DNA of 14,053 bases from contig CAMQYB010000028.1 of NCBI GenBank assembly GCA_947039055.1, positions 1-14,053 of the forward strand, in the 5' to 3' direction. The stretch comes from an uncultured Deferribacteraceae bacterium. Lineage in GTDB: Bacteria; Chrysiogenota; Deferribacteres; Deferribacterales; Mucispirillaceae. The translations under genes were made by a program, and so were the position numbers. Shown piece after piece: positions 1 to 6,892 of this stretch (position 1 is its first letter; each line of letters opens with the position of its first letter). The notes under the pieces were generated by a model that saw nothing but the letters and a program-made list of their open reading frames with translations, ran no database searches and had not been told where the DNA came from.

Positions 1-555
1 TATTGTTAAAGCACCATTACTATATCCAACAAGCCCACCGGCAGAACGATCTGTTCCCGTTACTGTTGCATGATTTGTAACGCCTTTAATCGTAACTGTT
101 GCATTATCTGCAACCCTCCCTGCAAATGCACCAACAATAGCTCTACCTCTAATCGTGCTACCTTTTGCGATTGTTAAATTTTCTATTGATCCACCATTAC
201 CTAACCGTCCGATTAAACCAACGTAATTAATTGATGGCTTATCAATCTTTAAACCTTTTATCGTTTTATGGTTACCATCTAATCTACCTTTGAACATCTT
301 AAACTCATCACCTGTTGCGATACCGTCAAAAGGTTTGTTCTTCATATCTATATCATTCATGAACCTTACAGTTTTACCTGTAAAATTATCTGCACCTTCT
401 GATAGATTAGATTGTTCTGCTAGCTTTATAAGATCATCTGCTGTATGTATCTCAATAATATTATTGCCACTATACGCTTCTGAACACACACCTAAATCAA
501 CTGTCATAAATACTAACAGAGTACCTAATAATAATTTCTTGAAATTCGTAAACAT
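1..555 (-). CDS. Exported GLUG-repeat surface protein, N-terminal part (runs off the window)
   Basis: The reading frame is open from an ATG at 553-555 to the left edge, 185 codons with no stop, so the C-terminus is missing. A GGAG ribosome site lies at 564-567. Residues 1-28 look like a signal peptide: a basic MFTNFKK start, then a hydrophobic stretch, with likely cleavage near VCSEA. From about residue 85 the sequence has the pattern of GLUG-type repeats: FKGRLDGNHKTIKGLKI, then VGLIGRLGNGGSIENLTI, then a VGAFAG block, then SAGGLVGYSNGALTI. Such glycine/hydrophobic repeats form beta-solenoids in secreted or surface-attached adhesin- and autotransporter-like proteins. The repeats are seen directly; surface location is inferred from the signal peptide and family. 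No anchor or autotransporter domain is visible because the 3' part is outside the window. It has its own promoter-like sequence at 590-618. Confidence 0.8.
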   Translation of the reverse strand, partial: MFTNFKKLLLGTLLVFMTVDLGVCSEAYSGNNIIEIHTADDLIKLAEQSNLSEGADNFTGKTVRFMNDIDMKNKPFDGIATGDEFKMFKGRLDGNHKTIKGLKIDKPSINYVGLIGRLGNGGSIENLTIAKGSTIRGRAIVGAFAGRVADNATVTIKGVTNHATVTGTDRSAGGLVGYSNGALTI

Positions 556-589
556 TCATATAACTCCATAAGGTTTTTATTAACATCAC

Positions 590-618
590 AATCTAATACT
601 TAATCATATATTTGTCAA
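590..618 (-). promoter_or_regulatory. Probable sigma70-type promoter for the GLUG-repeat gene
   Basis: On the minus strand TTGACA (613-618) is followed after exactly 17 bases by TAGATT (590-595), about 35 bases before the start codon. The -35 is perfect and the -10 matches TATAAT at four of six positions. It lies just after the terminator of the upstream gene, so the GLUG gene is probably a separate transcript. Confidence 0.55.
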
Positions 619-632
619 TTGGACATATACAC

Positions 633-667
633 AAAAAACCCTACAGTTTATTAGACTATAGGGGTTT
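633..667 (-). terminator. Rho-independent terminator of the TPR/META gene pair
   Basis: Read on the minus strand, AAACCCCTATAGT and ACTGTAGGGTTT pair with one bulged base and one mismatch around a short AT-rich loop, and the stem runs into TTTTTT. It lies about 53 bases beyond the stop codon of the META-domain gene. The A-rich left side means it could only work well in the minus direction. Confidence 0.8.
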
Positions 668-719
668 GTTATGTGATTTTATGGTTACAATCATTAATTA
701 TATTTGACTTACAGAACTA

Positions 720-1271
720 CTATAAATTGTCTTCACTCACAATTTTGCCTTCTATAAAAATCAGTTCGTCACCTTTATTTGTAACTAAAACTAACGCCTG
801 TTTATCTGTTAAATACGCACTTTTAACTGCGTTAAGCATAGCAAAATATTCTGTTTCATTTTGCATATCTTTATCACGTCCTGCCATCATCGTTGAACCA
901 CTTTTATCTATTGTGAAGTTGTCACTGCCGATTTCATACATACCAAAATATCTATTAACTGGTGCTTTACCGTAAAACTCATCGCCATCAAAACCGATCA
1001 TAATCTCTGATCCATTAAAAAGATTAGTCAATAAATACTCTTTACCCGTTAAATATTCAGTCGTCAATTTCACATCCGTTATAGCTTCTGGTGAATCAAA
1101 CATAGAATTGTTATCCACTTCGTCAATCTCTATCTCTGCAACTTCTTGCATTTTTTGTGGTGCCGATCTACTCATATCTAAATCTGCTTGATCCGTTCTC
1201 TTCTTACCTATAATAATACCTGCGATAATAACAACTGCCAATATAACTATAATTGTAATCTTCCTATTCAT
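720..1271 (-). CDS. Membrane-anchored META-domain (HslJ-like) protein
   Basis: A 183-residue protein. Residues 5-23 form one hydrophobic helix after MNRK, with no clear cleavage site and no lipobox cysteine, so it probably stays anchored in the inner membrane with the rest outside the cytoplasm. After a low-complexity acidic linker (about 25-65), residues 70-178 match the META domain: LTGKEYLL, a GFDGDEFYGKAPVNRYFGMY block, STMMAG, a Glu-rich helix, and a final strand LVLVTNKGDELIFI. The cysteines found in HslJ at the GCN and TMAC positions are replaced by Val and Gly. META proteins are linked to heat-shock or stress phenotypes and outer-membrane secretion but have no known enzymatic reaction, so no function is claimed. 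The start is supported by GAGG five bases upstream. The gene follows the TPR-like gene after 45 bases and is probably cotranscribed with it. Confidence 0.8.
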   Translation of the reverse strand: MNRKITIIVILAVVIIAGIIIGKKRTDQADLDMSRSAPQKMQEVAEIEIDEVDNNSMFDSPEAITDVKLTTEYLTGKEYLLTNLFNGSEIMIGFDGDEFYGKAPVNRYFGMYEIGSDNFTIDKSGSTMMAGRDKDMQNETEYFAMLNAVKSAYLTDKQALVLVTNKGDELIFIEGKIVSEDNL

Positions 1272-1316
1272 ACTCTACCTCAATATTATATATTTAATTC
1301 TAAAATAAAATTTAAC

Positions 1317-2075
1317 CTACTGATCAAACAACGTGTCTTTATCTCCGTTCAACTCTTTTGCCACTTTTAACAGAAAACTTTGTGGATAAATAAATGTTGC
1401 CATTCCTAAATATTCCTTATAACTACTCATATCATCCATTTCAAAGAATACTTGAGACAACCATATATATATCATAAACTTTTCGTAATTAAGTTTAGCG
1501 TTCGCAACTGCTCTTAAAAATAACGGCATCGCAACCTTTACGCCTCCACCTACAAACCTAGGTTTGAACGATATCGACATCGCTGTGCTAAACAACGTCA
1601 TAAAATTGTTAGGTGCAAGTAGTAACGAATTGTTATACAGTTTTTCAGCGTCACCTGCTAAACCCTGAATACCAAAAATCGACGCATAGTTTACGCCAGC
1701 AATTAATAAGTTCGCTCTCGATGTCATATAATCGACAGCTCTCATCGGATCTTGATTACGGTTTTCAAACGCTTTTAATATCTCAGTTTCTACAAGCACT
1801 TGCTCTATTGCTTTAAGTTTTTTCTTCTTATCTTTCTTCTTATTAGCATCCGTTCTAACCCTAAACTCTTCAGCGATATTAATGTATGTTGCCATTTCAA
1901 TATCTGTGCCTTCTAAGCCTCTTACTACTTCTATCATCTTTGAAAGATTATCATTTTTACTTGGTTTTAAACTTGATGAGTACATCTCTATATATAAACC
2001 ATTAACTTCCTCTGGATATGCAAACACAACACTTGGGATAATTAACAACAGATAAATAAATGACAACCTTAACAT
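1317..2075 (-). CDS. Exported TPR-like protein of unknown function
   Basis: A 252-residue protein with a typical signal peptide (MLRLSFIYLLLIIPSVVFA, cleavage before YPEEV). It is therefore exported, probably periplasmic. The mature part is helical. Around residues 77-92 is a run of Lys/Asp (NKKKDKKKKLKAIE). Residues about 130-245 read as degenerate tetratricopeptide helices: an AEKLYNNSLLLAPNNF helix pair, then a GGGVKVAMPLFLRAVANAK helix, then YIWLSQVFFEMDDMSSYKEYLGMA. This resembles periplasmic TPR proteins such as TRAP-associated TatT, but I do not recognise the family and assign no partner. GGAG at 2083-2086 is a well-placed ribosome site. A promoter candidate lies at 2121-2149. The META-domain gene 45 bases downstream is probably in the same transcript, so the two may act together in the envelope. 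Confidence 0.8.
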   Translation of the reverse strand: MLRLSFIYLLLIIPSVVFAYPEEVNGLYIEMYSSSLKPSKNDNLSKMIEVVRGLEGTDIEMATYINIAEEFRVRTDANKKKDKKKKLKAIEQVLVETEILKAFENRNQDPMRAVDYMTSRANLLIAGVNYASIFGIQGLAGDAEKLYNNSLLLAPNNFMTLFSTAMSISFKPRFVGGGVKVAMPLFLRAVANAKLNYEKFMIYIWLSQVFFEMDDMSSYKEYLGMATFIYPQSFLLKVAKELNGDKDTLFDQ

Positions 2076-2120
2076 AAATGAACTCCAATATTATTGAGCA
2101 TGATAATATAAACTTGATTG

Positions 2121-2149
2121 ATTGTAGCTCATTCTTGCTATATTTTCAA
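2121..2149 (-). promoter_or_regulatory. Probable sigma70-type promoter for the TPR/META pair
   Basis: On the minus strand TTGAAA (2144-2149) and TACAAT (2121-2126) are separated by exactly 17 bases. Predicted transcription would start near 2114, giving a leader of about 39 bases before the ATG at 2075. Each hexamer differs from consensus at one position. Confidence 0.65.
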
Positions 2150-2297
2150 GCATAGAACAGCGTCTATTATTTATGGTTGGGTTTATGGAATAGTAATTAA
2201 TGATGAATAGTTTGTATATAGATTATATAAATTGAATTTAGAAAAATTGAGACGTTGAATTATACTAAAACTTACTAAGGTTTTTGCAACTGTATCT

Positions 2298-2336
2298 GAT
2301 ATCTGTCTCAAACATAAAACATCTCAAACAGATATC
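2298..2336. repeat. Inverted repeat enclosing two 9-bp direct repeats
   Basis: GATATCTGT (2298-2306) and ACAGATATC (2328-2336) are perfect reverse complements. Within or overlapping the arms, TCTCAAACA occurs twice (2306-2314 and 2322-2330), 16 bases apart. There is no T-run on either side, so it does not look like an intrinsic terminator; it could be a protein-binding site or an RNA hairpin at the end of the dksA transcript. Confidence 0.6.
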
Positions 2337-2403
2337 ACTACACTCAAAAATCGCCTCAGCAACTATATTATATATTAAATAAAATAAAACTTAGGAAAGC
2401 GAA

Positions 2404-2766
2404 TTAAACTTTTACTAACCCTTTTTTCTCAAGCTCAGTTTTGCAATCTGTACAATATCTTGCAAATGGAACATACTCTAATCTTTTATCTGTTATAGGC
2501 TCTTCGCACTCGATACAAACACCGTATGTACCGTTTTCAACCCTAACTATCGCTTGTTCAACTAAACGAAGTTTTAACGCTCCTGTTTCAACATTACCAA
2601 GCATTAGGCTACGATTATATATGTTATACGCTTCATCAGCTGAATCTTGAATACCGTCGTTACCTAAATTTATCGCTTCATCGTATTTTTTGCTTAATGT
2701 TGCAATAAGCTCTTCTTTCATTTTTAATAATCTTGATGTGTAAAGCTCTTTATTTTTTCCTGTCAT
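2404..2766 (-). CDS. dksA: DksA/TraR-family zinc-finger RNA polymerase regulator
   Basis: A 120-residue protein, shorter than E. coli DksA (151) but of the usual length for this subgroup. Residues 5-75 form an N-terminal coiled-coil hairpin whose tip carries DSADEA (41-46). This matches the DxxDxA tip motif that DksA inserts into the RNA polymerase secondary channel. The C-terminal zinc finger has four cysteines, C84-C87 (CIEC) and C105-C108 (CTDC), with the family sequence TYGVCIECEEPI and RYCTDC. DksA works with ppGpp to lower rRNA promoter activity and adjust transcription to starvation. Start choice is backed by a strong GGAGGT six bases upstream. It is the last gene of a cluster with rlmB and rlmH, 60 bases after rlmH. 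Whether this is a true DksA or another C4 TraR-like member cannot be decided by eye. Confidence 0.88.
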   Translation of the reverse strand: MTGKNKELYTSRLLKMKEELIATLSKKYDEAINLGNDGIQDSADEAYNIYNRSLMLGNVETGALKLRLVEQAIVRVENGTYGVCIECEEPITDKRLEYVPFARYCTDCKTELEKKGLVKV

Positions 2767-2811
2767 CCTGAGACCTCCAAAAATTATGACATAATGCTAA
2801 GTAAAAATGTG

Positions 2812-2839
2812 TTACTTATGATAAAATTACTTATGATAA
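2812..2839. repeat. 15-bp tandem duplication across the rlmH stop codon
   Basis: TTACTTATGATAA occurs at 2812-2824 and again at 2827-2839, a perfect 13-bp match at a 15-bp period. On the coding strand the repeat unit encodes Tyr-His-Lys-stop, so a second in-frame copy of the enzyme's C-terminal tail and stop lies just after the real one. Confidence 0.85.
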
Positions 2840-3261
2840 GGATGTCCATCTATTATCATCATAGCCCTGTATATTTGCTCGGTTAGAACAACTACGGCTA
2901 CTCTATATGATAATGTCATATCGGATAATGATAGATAACTATAAGCTCTATCTCTTGCTATCCCTGATAAACCTTCAGCTGCCCCTATTACAAAATTGAT
3001 TGAGCGTACTGATTGATCCCTTAATGTTGTTATATAATCAGCAAAAGATCTGCTGTCATACTTCTTTCCAATACCGTCTAAACCTATCAAAATATCGGTA
3101 CTCTTTAATGTTGATATAAATTTTGCATAGCTTTTATTTAAACTATCAAACTCCTTTATCTCTAAAAGTACATGTCCTGTTAATCTTTTCACATACTCAT
3201 CTGTAAATGAAATTATTAAACGATCTCTTATCTTCGACTCAGTTATTATACGAATAATCAT
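2827..3261 (-). CDS. rlmH: 23S rRNA pseudouridine-1915 N3-methyltransferase RlmH
   Basis: A 144-residue SPOUT methyltransferase; E. coli RlmH has 155. It methylates N3 of pseudouridine 1915 in helix 69 of 23S rRNA using S-adenosylmethionine, acting on assembled 70S ribosomes as a dimer. Family motifs seen in order: MIIRIITESKIRD at the start, LDGIGKKYDSRSFA (61-74), FVIGAAEGL (90-98, the SAM-binding knot), SLSDMT (111-116), LTEQIYRA (126-133) and the C-terminal HPYHK (140-144). The usual Pro-His after SLSxMT is replaced by Ser-Tyr (118-119), and the first glycine pair of the GGxxG loop is Gly-Ala. No good Shine-Dalgarno precedes the start, but the N-terminal match to the family fixes it. The tail and stop codon are copied in a 15-bp duplication directly downstream (2812-2839). 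It follows rlmB by 87 bases. Confidence 0.9.
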   Translation of the reverse strand: MIIRIITESKIRDRLIISFTDEYVKRLTGHVLLEIKEFDSLNKSYAKFISTLKSTDILIGLDGIGKKYDSRSFADYITTLRDQSVRSINFVIGAAEGLSGIARDRAYSYLSLSDMTLSYRVAVVVLTEQIYRAMMIIDGHPYHK

Positions 3262-3348
3262 ACCTGTAACCAGATAACGGAGGTATTAATTGATTTATGG
3301 AAAAAGAGAGTTATAAGGGTTCTTTTATTATTTGTCAACACAATTCTA

Positions 3349-4041
3349 CTATTTACTAAATAAATGATAGCACAAAATTGCTGAACTCATTGATGCATTT
3401 AAAGAATCAATCTTTGAATCCATATTGATATTAACCCTAAAATCTGCTCTTTCAAGAATTGACTGACGGATACCTTTACCCTCTGAACCGATAATAATCG
3501 CTTTCTTACGTGTGTCATCAATTTCAAAACTTTTAAGTGGTACAGCATCTTCGCTTATATCTGCTGCTATCACTACAAACCCTAATTTTTTTAAATCATC
3601 AACCGCATTTCCTAAATTAACAATCTCGAACACTCTGCTATAAAACAACGCACCTGCTGATGCTTTATATACAGTTTCCGTAACGCCTGCTTGATCGTGT
3701 CTTGGTACTAAAATATCACGGATACCGAAACAATGTGTCGCACGGATTATTGCACCAAAATTGTGAGGATCTTGAATTTTATCAAGTATCGCTACATTAC
3801 CTTTCTCTTTATTATCATGAAAATATGTTCTGAAATCTGAGTATGCAAAATCATCTATCTCAGCTACAACACCTTGAGTCTCTAATCCGTACTCATACTC
3901 AAAATCTCGTCTACCTAAAACCTCAAACGGAACTTTGATATCATCGAAATGAATTGATGCACCATGGCGAACAATTATCTTTTTAGCCTTTCCACTATAT
4001 ACGGCTTCTAATACCGCATTTCTACCTGAAATAAGTAACAA
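3349..4041 (-). CDS. rlmB: RlmB-like 23S rRNA (guanosine-2'-O)-methyltransferase, TrmH/SpoU family
   Basis: A 230-residue protein with the two-part RlmB layout (E. coli RlmB 243). Residues 1-65 form the small substrate-binding domain (LLISGRNAVLEAV start), and residues 82-230 form the SPOUT catalytic domain. Motif 1 is LDKIQDPHNFGAIIRAT (86-102) with Asn94 and Arg100, motif 2 IIGSEGKGIR (183-192) with Glu187, and motif 3 INMDSKIDSLNAS (205-217). The glycine usual in motif 3 (M-x-G) is Ser209 here. The family 2'-O-methylates G2251 of 23S rRNA or, in close relatives, other rRNA/tRNA sites; the exact target is inferred. The start codon is TTG at 4039-4041, with GGAG at 4049-4052 seven bases upstream and no better in-frame ATG. 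It heads a same-strand cluster with rlmH and dksA, joining ribosome modification with control of ribosome synthesis. Confidence 0.87.
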   Translation of the reverse strand: MLLISGRNAVLEAVYSGKAKKIIVRHGASIHFDDIKVPFEVLGRRDFEYEYGLETQGVVAEIDDFAYSDFRTYFHDNKEKGNVAILDKIQDPHNFGAIIRATHCFGIRDILVPRHDQAGVTETVYKASAGALFYSRVFEIVNLGNAVDDLKKLGFVVIAADISEDAVPLKSFEIDDTRKKAIIIGSEGKGIRQSILERADFRVNINMDSKIDSLNASMSSAILCYHLFSK

Positions 4042-4253
4042 ATTGATACTCCTTTAATCAAACATTAGAAACTACATATAATATTAAGGATACTCGCTAA
4101 TATTATAAATCCTAAAATTCAATCACTAACCTATGTCTAAATCTAAATCAAACAAATTAACTAACTAAATGCCGATCCTATCACAATGATATACACAAAC
4201 TGCTCGTGCCTGTTCATACCTAATAATATATAAAATCAGATTATCGCTAACTC

Positions 4254-4454
4254 TTAATATCTACGCTTCTTTATAGCTGGTTTCTTAAAATTTTTCACAA
4301 CAATCAACAAAACTATAGAAAAACCTATCAAAAGTGAAGTATTTACTACTCCTGCCATATTGTTATCAATAAAGTTCTTTACTAACGCTGCAATGAGTGC
4401 TGAAAATATAAGTAAAAGAGCTATCTTATTGTATATTATTCCCAGTATTTGCAA
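4254..4454 (-). CDS. Small two-helix membrane protein of unknown function
   Basis: A 66-residue protein beginning at TTG (4452-4454) behind a strong AGGGGG five bases upstream; an ATG between them is in another frame and stops after a few codons. Two hydrophobic segments (about 9-26 and 37-54) flank a short polar turn (KNFIDNNMAG), and the C-terminus is very basic (KNFKKPAIKKRRY). By the positive-inside rule the basic tail is cytoplasmic, giving a hairpin with both ends inside. I recognise no family. Support for a real gene comes from the ribosome site, a TTGAAA-17-TATATT promoter at 4518-4546 and the clean membrane topology. It lies 212 bases upstream of rlmB on the same strand with no terminator seen between, so read-through into rlmB is possible. 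Confidence 0.6.
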   Translation of the reverse strand: MQILGIIYNKIALLLIFSALIAALVKNFIDNNMAGVVNTSLLIGFSIVLLIVVKNFKKPAIKKRRY

Positions 4455-4517
4455 GACATCCCCCTTAATTTCGATATTCTCATAGATCTACATTAATGCC
4501 AATCTACGGTGCTATAG

Positions 4518-4546
4518 AATATAATGTTTTATTTCAATAATTTCAA
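4518..4546 (-). promoter_or_regulatory. Probable sigma70-type promoter of the small membrane gene
   Basis: On the minus strand TTGAAA (4541-4546) and TATATT (4518-4523) are spaced by exactly 17 bases, about 64 bases before the TTG start. It lies back-to-back with the transporter promoter at 4588-4616, so both may share a control region of about 120 bases. Confidence 0.6.
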
Positions 4547-4587
4547 CTACTTATTTTAAAATTCTACGATATTCTTTGTTCATCGGT

Positions 4588-4616
4588 TTGACATATACCG
4601 TTTTAATTGATATCAT
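4588..4616 (+). promoter_or_regulatory. Strong sigma70-type promoter of the first transporter operon
   Basis: TTGACA (4588-4593), 17-base spacer, TATCAT (4611-4616). The -35 is perfect and the -10 has one mismatch. The start would be near 4623, leaving a leader of about 26 bases before the ATG at 4650. No riboswitch would fit in such a short leader, and no clear palindromic operator is visible. Confidence 0.75.
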
Positions 4617-4649
4617 AGCTAATCAGTACAATAAACTTAGGATGTGATA

Positions 4650-6209
4650 ATGTTAAAGGAGACTCTGAAAATCGTTGTTGATAGATATGATTTTTTTATA
4701 CCGTTAATCATTGAGCACATATATATATCGGCAATAGCTGTGACAATTGCAACAGTTATAGGATTATCATTAGGGATTTTTATAAGCGAATATAAAATCG
4801 CAAGAAGCCCTGTACTGAGCGTAACCAATATTATATATACAATACCCTCGATAGCTCTATTAGGATTTATGCTCCCTTTGACGGGGGTCGGAAATCTGAC
4901 AGCTATCATAACTCTCATACTCTACGCACTTCTACCAATCATTAGAAACACTTTCACTGGAATAACAAACATAAGCAATACAGTTATAGAAGCAGCTGAT
5001 GGAATGGGGAGTACTAAATTTCAACTCCTTACAAGAATTAAATTACCTCTCGCCTTTCCTGTTATATTGGCAGGGTTTAGAAATATGGTCGTAATGACTA
5101 TCGCACTTGCTGGTATCGCATCGTTCATCGGTGCTGGTGGTTTAGGGGTCGCAATATATAGAGGGATATCCACAAACAATACCCCCATGATTTTAGCAGG
5201 AAGTATACTCATCGCCTTAATGGCTTTCATCTCCGATCTTTTATTAGGATTTTGTATTAAATTAATCGAACGTAAAAAATATCTTGAATTAAAAGTTATC
5301 ACAGTTGCTATCGCCGTAATCATTGCTATAGCCATTTCATACGGAATATTATCAAATAGAGCTGAAATATCTATCGCATCAAAACCTGCTACTGAACAAT
5401 TCATACTTACTGAAATATTAAAAATAATTATTGAAGATAGAACCGACATAGATGTTAAAGTCTATAAAGGCATCGGAGCAATAGGTAGTATACACAAAGG
5501 ACTTCTTAAAGGTGATTTCGATATCTATCCTGAATACACAGGAACAGCTTGGGCATATATCTTAAAGAAAGATCTAAACTCTTGTGTTGATGCAAACGGG
5601 AAAACAGCTATCTGTAATCGTGAACAGATGAAATCTCAACTACAAAAAATATATGAAGATGATTTCAAACTTACATGGGTATCATATTATGGATTTACAA
5701 ACTCATACGGTATAGCTGTGAAAAATGACATAGCTGAAAAATATAATCTAAAAACATACTCAGACCTTGCTAGAGTTTCTGGAAACCTTGTATTCGGTGC
5801 TGAATATGATTTCTATGAAAGAAGTGATGGATATTATCCTCTAGTTGAAGCGTATGACTTCTCTTTCAAAGATGTTGTCGATATGGATTTAGGATTAAAA
5901 TATAACGCAATAGAAAGTGGTGAAATTGATGCAGTATTAATTTATACGACTGATGGTGAAGTGTCTGATCTTGACGTTACTGTACTAGTTGATGATAGAA
6001 AATTCTTTCACGATTACTACGCAGGGAATGTCGTTAGAAAAGATCTAATCAAAAAGTATCCAGATCTATTGGAAGTGCTTATGCTTCTTGAAAATCTATT
6101 AACTGCAGAAGAGATGTCTGAACTTAATTATCAAGTAGATATCCTTAAAATAGAAGATAAAGTTGTGGCAAGAAAATTTCTTATCAGTAAAGGAGTGTTA
6201 AAAAAATAA
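4650..6209 (+). CDS. Fused ABC importer permease/substrate-binding protein, EgtU/OpuB-like (copy 1)
   Basis: A 519-residue fusion. Residues 1-210 form an ABC permease domain of about five helices with the EAA loop (EAADGMGSTKFQLLTRIKLP, from residue 114) that docks the ATPase. Another helix at about 215-236 tethers a periplasmic OpuAC-type binding domain (about 238-519). That domain shows ASKPATEQFIL, DFDIYPEYTGTAW, EYDFYERSDGY and YAGNVVRKDL. The same fusion is known in ergothioneine importers (EgtU of Helicobacter and Streptococcus) and in OpuB/ProWX-type betaine or choline importers. The ASKPxTEQ and FYERxDGY patterns favour the EgtU-like branch, but the substrate is inferred. Two cysteines (in NSCVDANGKTAIC) sit in a short insertion absent from copy 2 and could form a disulfide. 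I chose ATG 4650 over the in-frame GTG at 4644 because AGGA (4639-4642) is seven bases from the ATG but only one from the GTG. The ATPase follows after two bases. Confidence 0.88.
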   Translation: MLKETLKIVVDRYDFFIPLIIEHIYISAIAVTIATVIGLSLGIFISEYKIARSPVLSVTNIIYTIPSIALLGFMLPLTGVGNLTAIITLILYALLPIIRNTFTGITNISNTVIEAADGMGSTKFQLLTRIKLPLAFPVILAGFRNMVVMTIALAGIASFIGAGGLGVAIYRGISTNNTPMILAGSILIALMAFISDLLLGFCIKLIERKKYLELKVITVAIAVIIAIAISYGILSNRAEISIASKPATEQFILTEILKIIIEDRTDIDVKVYKGIGAIGSIHKGLLKGDFDIYPEYTGTAWAYILKKDLNSCVDANGKTAICNREQMKSQLQKIYEDDFKLTWVSYYGFTNSYGIAVKNDIAEKYNLKTYSDLARVSGNLVFGAEYDFYERSDGYYPLVEAYDFSFKDVVDMDLGLKYNAIESGEIDAVLIYTTDGEVSDLDVTVLVDDRKFFHDYYAGNVVRKDLIKKYPDLLEVLMLLENLLTAEEMSELNYQVDILKIEDKVVARKFLISKGVLKK

Positions 6210-6211
6210 AC

Positions 6212-6892
6212 ATGAATCAATGTATAAGATTTGAAAAAGTTACTAAATATTACGGCGAAAAGAAAATTGTAGATGATGTGTCTCTATCTATTGATAAAGG
6301 CGAACTTGTAACCGTATTAGGGCCTTCTGGCTCTGGTAAAACAACAATGTTAAAGATGATCAACGGGATCGTTCAGCCTGATAGTGGGTCGATATACGTC
6401 TACGATCAAGATGTTGCTAAATGCGATATAGTTAATCTAAGAAGACGCATAGGATATGTCGTACAAGAGACTGTTCTATTTCCTCATCTTGATATATATC
6501 ATAACATATCGTACGTTCCAAGTTTAATCGGAATTAGTAAATCTAAAACGAAAAGAAGAGTTAGAGATTTAGTCGATATGCTACAGTTAGATAAATCAAT
6601 GCTTAAACGATACTGTGATGAATTAAGTGGTGGTGAAAAACAACGGATAGGTATCGCTAGAGCTTTAGCCGCATCTCCTGAAATTATGCTTATGGATGAA
6701 CCGTTCGGTGCACTTGATCCTGAAACTAGAGAGATATTGCAAGATGAATTACTTAGAATTTGGAAAGAACTTAACATGACTATATTCTTTATTACTCATG
6801 ACGTTAGTGAAGCTGAAAAACTAGGAAGCAGAATTCTTGTTATGAATGAAGGGGTTTTAGAAGATAAAGTACCCGCCGTCTCTGTCGATTAA
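6212..6892 (+). CDS. ABC importer ATP-binding subunit, EgtV/OpuCA-like
   Basis: A 226-residue nucleotide-binding subunit that powers the fused permease upstream. All ATPase motifs are intact: Walker A GPSGSGKTT (37-45), Q-loop Gln85 (VVQE), signature LSGGEKQR (138-145), Walker B IMLMDEP (158-164), D-loop ALD (167-169) and switch His196 (ITHD). It ends soon after the ATPase core and lacks the CBS pair that ProV/OpuA-type ATPases (about 400 residues) use to sense ionic strength. Regulation by osmolarity through CBS domains is therefore not available to it. It starts two bases after the permease stop; the nearest ribosome site, AGGAG at 6191-6195, is inside the upstream gene and rather far, so translational coupling is likely. 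As the only ATPase in the window, it probably also serves the second fused permease at 7195-8748; this is an inference. Confidence 0.9.
   Translation: MNQCIRFEKVTKYYGEKKIVDDVSLSIDKGELVTVLGPSGSGKTTMLKMINGIVQPDSGSIYVYDQDVAKCDIVNLRRRIGYVVQETVLFPHLDIYHNISYVPSLIGISKSKTKRRVRDLVDMLQLDKSMLKRYCDELSGGEKQRIGIARALAASPEIMLMDEPFGALDPETREILQDELLRIWKELNMTIFFITHDVSEAEKLGSRILVMNEGVLEDKVPAVSVD

Larger units (their letters stand above)
2076..2403. other. Gene-free stretch between dksA and the TPR-like gene
   Basis: This 328-base stretch holds the promoter of the TPR-like gene (2121-2149) and a hairpin with internal direct repeats (2298-2336). The rest (2150-2297 and 2337-2403) is AT-rich; I see no ORF with a ribosome site, no tRNA and no T-tailed terminator for the dksA cluster. 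Confidence 0.7.

Noticed and set aside
3297..3359. A 20-codon plus-strand frame behind GGAGG (3279-3283) between rlmH and rlmB
   Set aside because: The ribosome-site spacing of 13 is too long, the peptide has no feature, and it lies antisense in a minus-strand cluster. Chance is the simplest explanation.
4102..4107. TATAAT upstream of rlmB as a promoter
   Set aside because: A -10-like hexamer exists on the minus strand, but nothing near 16-18 bases upstream resembles a -35, and such hexamers are common in this AT-rich DNA.
4644..4649. GTG at 4644 as the start of the first fused transporter
   Set aside because: The AGGA at 4639-4642 is one base from GTG but seven from the in-frame ATG at 4650, and the paralogue also starts at the equivalent Met-Leu.
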